From positions 4,244,916-4,308,915 of the forward strand of contig NC_134032.1 of NCBI RefSeq assembly GCF_964204645.1: a DNA stretch of 64,000 nt, in the 5' to 3' direction. The position numbers were made by a program, and so were the translations under genes. Of the stretch, positions 57,181 to 64,000 are shown in pieces (within the stretch, counting starts at the first letter, position 1; every line of letters starts with the position of its first letter). The DNA comes from Tubulanus polymorphus (Eukaryota > Nemertea > Palaeonemertea > Tubulaniformes > Tubulanidae). A model generated the notes under the pieces. It searched no databases and had not been told where the DNA came from. It was given only the letters and a program-made list of their open reading frames with translations.

Positions 57181-58515
57181 TTAAAATTTAAAATATAATA
57201 TTCCTCCGATTTCAATTCCTATACAAGTTATAGCTAATTTAGCATTTTCATGGGATTTATTATCATCATTTAGTTTAATTATATCATGTTGAATATTATC
57301 AGTTCTAATATTTTCTGATGTATTGTAATCTTTCATTTTAGAATCATTATTTAATTTAATATTATTAGTTTTAGTTTCTGTTGATTGAATATGTTTTTTA
57401 TTGTTTTCACCTTCCATTAATTTTGGAGCAGTGATAATCTTTTTATTTATATCATTTAATCCAAATGAATTATTTATTGTTGCAGTTTTAATTAGATTAT
57501 TATAACCAATTATATTTCCCATCTTTAATACTAAATCATTAGAAATAATTAATAGATTAGGGCCTATACAATAATTTAGTCTAATATGCGATTTATCTAA
57601 ATAATTTTGATATCTTATAATGTTTTCCGGAATCGATCTATTTTTATCATTATGAATTGAATCTTCAAATAATTTCTAATTTCTAATAAATTGTTTCTGT
57701 GCATCGAATGAAGTGTTATCATTTCCAATTATTGGGGATCTTGTTTCAACTTGCGCACCTAAAATACATATCAAATAAGTTCTAATAGATTGATTTATTC
57801 TTTGTATACCTGATTTTGTAAAACCTTCACTATTTTCTAAAATGAAATTAACCCAACCATTATTGTTTTGTTGTTGTATATTATTATAATATTTTGGTAA
57901 TTCATTCCAATTTAGTGTTCTTATATCTGAATTTGTCATTATTTTTCCAAATTCTTTAGTATATAATATTCCTAATCCACCCATTGTTCCAATTTTTGCT
58001 CTAAAATCATTATTTGAATTAATATTAAATTCATTACATATTTTATTAAACTTAGAAAAATTAATATTATTATTCAATTCTTTAAAATATTTTGAACCCG
58101 GTAAAGGACATTCTAATTCATCTAATATTAATTTTATTTGAAAATATGTATGAAATCTAAAAAGTGATAACATCAATGGTAAAATTGGTTTGTTTAAATG
58201 ATCATTCCAACTAATTCCGCATCCTGTTGTCGCGCAATAAACAGCAAAATTTAATTGGTTCTGTCAATACTTCATATTAGATTTTAATAACCATTGTTTT
58301 GCCTCATTTAAATTTTTAAAATTAATTGTATACACATGAAATATATTTTCCATCTTTACATGAAAATTATTACTTTCAGTAACATAAATATATAAATCAA
58401 TTAATGAATCTAAAACTTCATTTCTATATGTTATATCTTTATTAAAGTCTATTGCTGGAATATTATATTTAATTGATTTATTATATTGGAAAGCTTTTGG
58501 AAAACTATCTACCAT
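57181..58515 (-). pseudogene. Conserved viral-element protein, broken in three frames
   Basis: Frames 58515-58264, 58176-57676 and 57522-57181 are consecutive parts of one gene of about 440 codons. The middle has LSLFRFHTYFQIKLIL, then LPKYYNNIQQQNNNGWVNFI, then ENSEGFTKSGIQRINQSIR and ILGAQVETRS. The last part has MGNIIGYNNLIKTA and a final ICIGIEIGGILYF-like hydrophobic end. I recognise the GFTxxGIxRINxSIRTYxxxILGAQ pattern from marine-animal Polinton-like elements, where its function is not known to me. Breaks lie near 58260 and 57670, the latter with a TAA. Confidence 0.55.
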
Positions 58516-58535
58516 TTATATAACTAAAAAATTAA
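58516..58535 (-). promoter_or_regulatory. Structural-class upstream motif
   Basis: Minus strand: TAATTTTTT then AGTTATATAA before ATG at 58515. Confidence 0.5.
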
Positions 58536-58967
58536 TAATTTATTAATTCTTTTAATAATTTATCTTGTTCTTCAACTTTTATATGACCATTTAAACTTAT
58601 TACATAATCTAGTGTATTCTTTAATTTATTAATTTCTTTTATATTAGTTTTAATTTTTTCTTTATTACTTTTTATATTTAATTTTGAACTTATACCAGTT
58701 AAAACACTTGAACTTAATCCTAATACACCAATTGATATAGCTAAAGGTGTTAATGGACTGAATATTGCTAGAAATGTTATTACAGAACTAATTGTAACCG
58801 AACCACTTATGATCAAAAAATATATTAATTTTACTTTTTAAATATTTTTTCTTTTTTATCTTTAAGTCACTTTCAAATTCTAATATTTGTTTTTCTAAAT
58901 ATGTTTTTAATTTAGTTATATTTATATCATGAGGAATAATGTCAATATTATCAACTTTATCTTCCAT
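58532..58967 (-). pseudogene. Small membrane and coiled-coil protein of the viral element, frameshifted
   Basis: A 59-codon frame starts at 58967 (MEDKVDNIDIIPHDIN, then LKTYLEKQILEFESDLKIKKKK) and stops at 58788. The frame 58816-58532 overlaps it and continues with a long glycine/serine hydrophobic hairpin (SSVITFLAIFSPLTPLAISI, GVLGLSSSVLTG) and a coiled C-terminus (KIKTNIKEINKLKNTLDYVI). The order, charged coil, hydrophobic hairpin, coil, matches a small protein family I recall from similar gene clusters. It is best read as one gene with a frameshift near 58800. The first frame is too short for usual gene callers. Confidence 0.5.
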
Positions 58968-58986
58968 TTATTTAGCAAAAAAATTA
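58968..58986 (-). promoter_or_regulatory. Structural-class upstream motif
   Basis: Minus strand: TAATTTTTTT then GCTAAATAA before ATG at 58967. Confidence 0.55.
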
Positions 58987-59395
58987 CTAATTAGTAAATC
59001 TATATGCTACAAATATAACAATAACAGTTCCACCTAAAATCCAAATTATTTCATATTTCTGTTGTTCATTACTTGGGGTATAATAATTTGATAATTTAGG
59101 TTTGTATAGATGTAATTTTTCTTTATTGGTTACCGCGTTATATAAACTCATTGCATCATCAACTGATTGAAAATCTCTATGTGAAATCTTCTGATCATAT
59201 AATTCTTTATTGATGTAATCCATACAGTTTTGCCTCTTTTCTCTATATTCTTCCGCTGCTTTATTGTATTTCTCTAATGCTAAGTTATGTCTTTTTTGTT
59301 CTGTTAATGATCCATTTTTATCAATATGTTTAAATGAATATCCACCACCAGTAAACGATTGCCGATCCTATAATAGTTATAACTGCAGAAGCCAT
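58987..59395 (-). pseudogene. Small protein with N-terminal and C-terminal membrane segments, frameshifted
   Basis: The ATG at 59395 opens a short hydrophobic frame (MASAVITIIGSAIV) that stops after 18 codons. A shift near 59350 leads into a frame with KRHNLALEKYNKAAEEYREK (charged helix), then MDYINKELYDQKI, ending with the transmembrane stretch YEIIWILGGTVIVIFVAYRF at 58990-59060. Probably a virion membrane or scaffold protein of the element; no family recognised. Confidence 0.45.
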
Positions 59396-59419
59396 TTATT
59401 TAGTAAAATAAATACGCAT

Positions 59420-59641
59420 TTATATGGGAGGAATATATTTTTGTTTTTCTAAATAATCAATAGTTAAATTAGATAAAGTAACTGCTAATGTTAATTTTAA
59501 AATATCATTTATATCAAATCTATCAACATTAACACTTCCCATTTTGAATACTTTTTTTAATACCATTGAATAACCATCAGTTCCAACTGATAGTAATGCG
59601 CCATTATATAATCCAGTTATTATCCACTTATTATCACTCAT
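59420..59641 (-). CDS. Small hydrophobic protein of the viral element
   Basis: A 73-codon intact frame starting at 59641 with MSDNKWIITGLYNGALLSVG, then a helix LTLAVTLSNLTIDYLEK. It has weak amphipathic or membrane character. The ATG is directly preceded by the structural-class motif, so the start is well supported. No function assigned. Confidence 0.55.
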   Translation of the reverse strand: MSDNKWIITGLYNGALLSVGTDGYSMVLKKVFKMGSVNVDRFDINDILKLTLAVTLSNLTIDYLEKQKYIPPI

Positions 59642-59661
59642 TTATTTATCAAAAAAATTAC
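59642..59661 (-). promoter_or_regulatory. Structural-class upstream motif
   Basis: Minus strand: TAATTTTTTT then GATAAATAA before ATG at 59641. It overlaps the end of the next gene upstream. Confidence 0.55.
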
Positions 59662-59998
59662 TATCATCAAAATATTTAGTTATCTTAGTGATGATTAAAT
59701 CAACATTTATTTCATTACTAGTTTCATTTGTATATATTTCAATTATTATTTTTTTAATATCATCGATGATAAAATCTTCATCTAATTCATAAAATCTTAA
59801 AGATTCACTAATTAAATTAGTAATCTTTTCTACATTTAAAGTTTCTTTATCTATTGTTGTTTCATACTCAAATGTTGTTTCATTAGAAAATGTAATATTT
59901 TTGATATGTGTAATTACATCATTAACGTTAAATTTCATTTCTTTCTCACGTTTAAAATCAAATCCAAAACATATGCTCGGCCCAACAGTTATATTCAT
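59642..59998 (-). CDS. Acidic helical protein of the viral element, unknown
   Basis: A 118-codon intact frame (MNITVGPSICFGFDFKRE) rich in Glu, Asp and Ile, predicted mostly helical, with an FGFDF box near the N-terminus and a FYELDEDFIIDDIKKIIIEI middle. Stop directly before the next gene's ATG. The start is supported by the upstream motif. I do not recognise the family. Confidence 0.5.
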   Translation of the reverse strand: MNITVGPSICFGFDFKREKEMKFNVNDVITHIKNITFSNETTFEYETTIDKETLNVEKITNLISESLRFYELDEDFIIDDIKKIIIEIYTNETSNEINVDLIITKITKYFDDSNFFDK

Positions 59999-60019
59999 TT
60001 ATATAGTGAAAAAAATTAC
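59999..60019 (-). promoter_or_regulatory. Structural-class upstream motif
   Basis: Minus strand: TAATTTTTTT then CACTATATAA before ATG at 59998. Confidence 0.5.
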
Positions 60020-60378
60020 TCTCTACATCTTATAACTAATTCATATATCACAGAAAAGTTATTCAAATCAATTAAATATCCATTATGATTTCTTATTTCT
60101 AATTTGAAATTATTAAATTTAGGAATGCAAGGTTTAAAATCACATTCAGCTAAATTATGATTTATTTGAGTTCCAAATTGTTTAACATTTTTTAGCGGTA
60201 AAATATTTAGTATACTAGAACTACAAATTGTTTCTTTAGTTGCTTCGAAAGTTTTTGTAGGATCAATTAAATTGCAATAAATATAAAAGTGTGTAAAAGG
60301 TATTATATTTGAATTACCATCTACGTTTCCTGTAACGGTATCTGGTGCAATTCCTAACAGTTTAGCTAACTCAATATC
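60016..60378 (-). pseudogene. Penton/minor-capsid-like C-terminal tail fused to the polymerase
   Basis: The last 120 codons of the frame 61329-60016 do not look like polymerase. They have LLGIAPDTVTGN, then IIPFTHFYIYCNLIDPTKTF, NILPLKNVKQFGT and finally FNNFKLEIRNHNGYLIDLNN before a strand to the stop. A YIYCDLI-like strand followed 60-70 residues later by an IEIRDxxGxxIxF strand is how I remember the end of minor-capsid (penton-like) proteins of Polinton-like elements. If right, the gene's N-terminal part and its own start are gone. Confidence 0.45.
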
Positions 60379-63300
60379 ATTTCTATTTCTAATATTTTCA
60401 CAAGTCTTACCATAGAATGCATTATTCATTAACTTGAAGAAATCTTTCTCGAAATCAGTTTTAGCTTCAGTTCTCTGTTTGGTGTTAAAATCTATATATC
60501 TTTCTAACCACTTAGATTGACTGAATGAAATATATCTATGTACTTTTTTTAGGATCATTCCTTGTTTTAGATAAAACTTTAACATTCTATAATGTACTAC
60601 ATAATTATATTTATCTTCTTGAGTTACCATTAACTTTTCTGTATGAATATGATTTTCGGGTTTAATTCTTTTTTGATAATTTGATAATTCTTCATGAGTT
60701 ACAGTTTTATGTTCGGGACAGTAAGCTAGATTTCTAGATTTAAATTTAATATGTTCAGGATATTCTAAATCTACAACAAAGAAGTAACCAGTATCTGAAT
60801 CATCTGCAATATCTAGAATTATTTTCTTCCAATCAAATTTATCATTATTTTCATTCTGTAAAACTTCACTTATTTCAAATACTCCATAAGGTTGTGGTTC
60901 CATCATTGCCCAACCATACAAATCATTTGCATCTATATATAATAACTTATATCCAGGGTTATCATTTACATTGAAATATCTATCCCCTAATACACCTGAA
61001 ACTCCTCCTCTTATAGATTTTTCAAATAATAGTAATTGATCTATATTTGTTAACAAATCCATTTTTATATCTGTAAATTTTAATCCACAATCCCATGTTA
61101 AACCTGGGCTAGAATAACAATGACATGGATCAATGTTAAAATATTTTAGGTTTACATCTCTAAACCTTTCGAATATATCGGTTAATAATAATACATCTGA
61201 TTTTAGATATAAATCTACTAATTGTCCATGATTTTCTATTTTGAAATGATTCCAAATATTCAATGTTCTATTATAGACTTCATCTTTAACATATTCATTT
61301 TTTAATTCATCATAGAATTGTTCTTTCAATAATTCAGTAATGTTAAAATCATTATGTTTTTTTATAGAAAGAATATGGAATTGCGCCTTTATATCTCATT
61401 AATTGAAAATCATCATTATTTGGGTAATGTTGCTTTAATATTTTTAATTCATCATCAACTAATGATTTTGATAAGTTATCTAATGAACTATTTAAAAATC
61501 TATATGAATCTATAAATCTTAGGCAACCAAATTGGAATGATATATAATTCTCAGATGTTTTAGCTAACATTCTAAATTTATAAGTTGGTATTCTATCTTT
61601 TGATCTATTTGAATTAAATCTTTCTATTTCATTATTGATTTCTTCTATTTTATGGCATAACTGTTTGATGAATAAATGTGCATCATATCCTGATAGATTA
61701 TGAAATATAACTGGTACAAAATAAATTTTCTTAGCTTGTAAGTTACAATTCTCATGTGCAGCGCCTCTAAACTTTCCATTCAAATAATCATGGTCTCTTA
61801 CTTTTTTATCTTTATAATTAAATATCTTTTCACAATAATAACATTTATCTGCAAACGCAAATTCTTCTTTATCTTCTTCTGTCATTATAATTTCTATATT
61901 TGTATTCAATAATTTACCAAATCTTATTTCATATTCAATTAATAAGTCACAAAAATGATTGATAACATTTTCATTTCTATAATCATAATATTCACTTTCA
62001 ATTAGTTCTGGATAATCAGATTTAATATATAACCCGAAAGCTGCAGCTGATTGATGAATCTTTTTAATAGTATTTGTTTTTGGTGGTTCATCTGAAAAAT
62101 CATTTTCATTAGAATTTAATTTCTTTCTTTTATAATATATTTCTTTTCTATCTTGATTCAAAATCTCCATATATAACAAATGGAACTTTATTTTTGTAAT
62201 CATATTTTTTGAATTCTAATATTTTATCCTTTTCATTTGGTACAACTAATTTACAATAATCATGATTTTCACATAATTGTTTATGATTTAATAATGTACT
62301 TTCATTACTGAATTTATGTAAACATTTTCTACATAGATATATTTTATTATGGTGATCACTTTCTGTTCTAAAGAATAAATCTATTTGTTTAATCCACATA
62401 TAATGATTCTCATAATATAGTATATCTATAACATCATTTGAATCATAATCTTTTGATAGATATAAAGGTTCCAATGTATAATGTTTTATGTTGTTACCTT
62501 TTGTATTTGGTAATTTGATTAAATCAAATACATTTATCTTTATATTATTATCTCTTTCTATCTTTGGGATGTTTTTAATTATAACAGGATACTTATCTAT
62601 CTTATAATTATTTTCAAATGGTTTATAATTTGTTAATCTAAAACTATGTGTAATATCTTCTGTTGGATGTAAACAACTTATTATAGCCCATAGAAAACAT
62701 TTATCATCTTCATTTTGTACATTTATTACAGCATTAGTTTTAAATGGTAATTTGATATAACTTGATCCATTTATACTATCATCTTTATAATATGATACAT
62801 TATTTTCATCTATTGGTTTCGATTTAGTTATCTTATTATATTTTGTGTTATAAACATGTAAAGTCATAAATATTATCTCATCAAATATTAAACCAGACCC
62901 TTCTCTTCTATTTTAGTTTTTACTTCATTATAACATTTATCTAATTTATCATCTATATGTTGTTTAGATATAATATGTTGTGGATGAGAATTTATATTAT
63001 ATATTGGTTTATCTTCAGATTTTATAAATTTAACTTTAGAAGATATACTAATTTTAGGGTATTCAACATCAGTTATTATTTTTATTATTTCTTTCATAAT
63101 TTCTAAATGTTTTTCATTTTCTTCTAATGTTTTTCCTTCATGAAATTTAAACTCGATAGCTGCTGGGCCAATATCACTTTTAAATGCTTCGGTTATCTCT
63201 ATATCTTTTTTATTATCTAATTAATTAATATAATTTCTTACATCTACCATGTATGGTCTTTTATTGTTTAATTTATTTTTTATGCTTTTAATTGTCTTCT

Positions 63301-63607
63301 GTTTCTTATCATTATCTTTATCAAAATAATCTTCACCAAAAATATCATTTTTCTTATTTCTAATATGACTTTTAGATTTTAAATGTTCATTATAATATCT
63401 TTTATCACTGAATGATTGATTACATGTATCACATTTATATGTTTCTTTTTCATTCTTTAATTCATCTAATTTAGTTTCTAATATATCATCTTCATATTCT
63501 AGTTTCAATTTATTCTCTAAATGTGTTTTAGTTTTATTGTGTCTTGATTTTTGGGATTTATCTATATTGATATTACATGTTGGGCAGTAGTACTTATTTG
63601 CTTCCAT
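60379..63607 (-). pseudogene. Finger-domain plus protein-primed-type DNA polymerase B, multiply frameshifted and truncated
   Basis: In order from 63607. Two Cys/His fingers (YYCPTCNINIDKSQKSRH and YKCDTCNQSFSDKRYYNEH). After a TAA near 63218, a linker (63217-62888). 62867-62148 has FKTNAVINVQNEDDKCFLWA and IYLCRKCLHKFSNESTLLNH, ending at the exonuclease start VPFVIYGDFES. 62203-61352 has KVRDHDYLNGKFRGAAHENC and the exonuclease box FHNLSGYDAHLF. 61329-60379 has palm motif A (LLYIDANDLYGWAM) and motif B (KLMNNAFYGKTCENIRNR). Motif C (the DTD box) is absent. Frame breaks lie near 62890, 62160 and 61365, the last beside a T7 run. Such enzymes replicate linear DNA from a protein primer. This copy is inactive on several counts. 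Confidence 0.8.
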
Positions 63608-63645
63608 TTTAATATCAAATTATTTTTTTAAATTGATTTTAGAAG
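63608..63645 (-). promoter_or_regulatory. Replication-class upstream motif
   Basis: Minus strand: AAAATCAATTTAAAAAAA then TAATTTGATATTAAA before ATG at 63607. Matches the two copies at 39.3 and 39.7 kb. Confidence 0.5.
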
Positions 63646-63880
63646 TTCAATGATTTATATCATGTATTATTTCAATCACACTTTACTAACACTTTTAATG
63701 TTTAAAAATCTAACTCATACAAATATAAATATTGAAATAATGTTGTAAATATATCTATATATCTATTCTATAAGAGCTCGTTAATTACTCGTTACTTATA
63801 TATGTTATTCATTTATATTTTATTCATATATATGAATATTTTAAGAGTAATAGGGGTAATAGGCTTTCATATCAAAGGTT

Positions 63881-63997
63881 GAAGGGGCGAGTGAGTAAAA
63901 AAATGAAAATAATAATAATTTACAGTTGAATTAGGAGTGTGCGCGACTAATTCAACTGTAAATTATTATTTTCATTTTTTTACGAGCTCGACCCTTC
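63881..63997. repeat. Long hairpin at the window end
   Basis: The arm 63881-63934 pairs with 63947-63997: both contain (on one strand) GTAAAAAAATGAAAATAATA and TTTACAGTTGAATTAG. The loop is the 12 bases 63935-63946, GC-rich (GAGTGTGCGCGA). The left arm has one extra AAT, and the outermost 15 bases match imperfectly. It lies about 275 bp beyond the first gene of the viral element and may continue past the window. Confidence 0.8.
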
Positions 63998-64000
63998 GAC

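Overview
The window reads as metazoan nuclear DNA, most likely from a marine invertebrate; I cannot name the species. Support comes from GT-AG introns, intronless class A GPCR genes, TTAGGG-like repeat traces, and animal-type mobile elements: piggyBac, Ty3/gypsy, a Mutator-like DDE element, a non-LTR retrotransposon, many foldback MITEs, and a Polinton/adintovirus-like DNA element. The sequence is AT-rich. Few genes look intact and most recognisable coding sequence is broken.

Layout. (1) 1-9.4 kb holds a complete five-exon OB-fold gene (3885-5833) followed by a 2.3 kb array of diverged tandem repeats. (2) 9.4-16.5 kb holds a LINE remnant, a truncated GPCR copy next to an intact 326-residue GPCR, and a second, frame-broken GPCR on the minus strand. 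(3) 18.5-25 kb is repeat-dense, with a roughly 1.3 kb dispersed repeat family, at least four foldback elements, and a candidate three-exon secreted-peptide gene whose promoter is also present upstream as an inverted copy. (4) 25-36.5 kb is dominated by a decayed Ty3/gypsy element, split inside its integrase by a 3.58 kb piggyBac element that carries its own insertion. (5) 36.6-38.2 kb is a Mutator-like transposase pseudogene. (6) 38.8-40.5 kb has a small fragment of the viral-type element, a (TA)n tract and a kinase pseudogene. (7) 42.5-46.3 kb contains exon-like pieces of a probable BEN/DUF4806 host gene, with an array of a 10-bp palindrome in one intron. (8) 47-53.9 kb is a 5'-truncated gypsy element with integrase, chromodomain and envelope-like gene, followed by an LTR and two degraded piggyBac remnants, all bracketed by an inverted repeat.

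(9) 54.4-64 kb is the most interesting part. It is a minus-strand cluster of closely packed genes: a Cys/His-finger plus protein-primed-type DNA polymerase B, a penton-like tail, several small membrane and coiled-coil proteins, and a double-jelly-roll-type major-capsid-like gene. Nearly every gene carries frameshifts or stops. The polymerase is cut after its motif B and joined in frame to a minor-capsid-like tail, implying an internal deletion. Two shared upstream motifs split the genes into two apparent promoter classes: one in front of structural-type genes, the other in front of replication-type genes. The window ends in a long hairpin that may belong to the element's terminus.

The intact or near-intact host genes (OB-fold protein, GPCR, possible secreted peptide) sit among insertions of several ages. 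No rRNA, tRNA or CRISPR feature was found.
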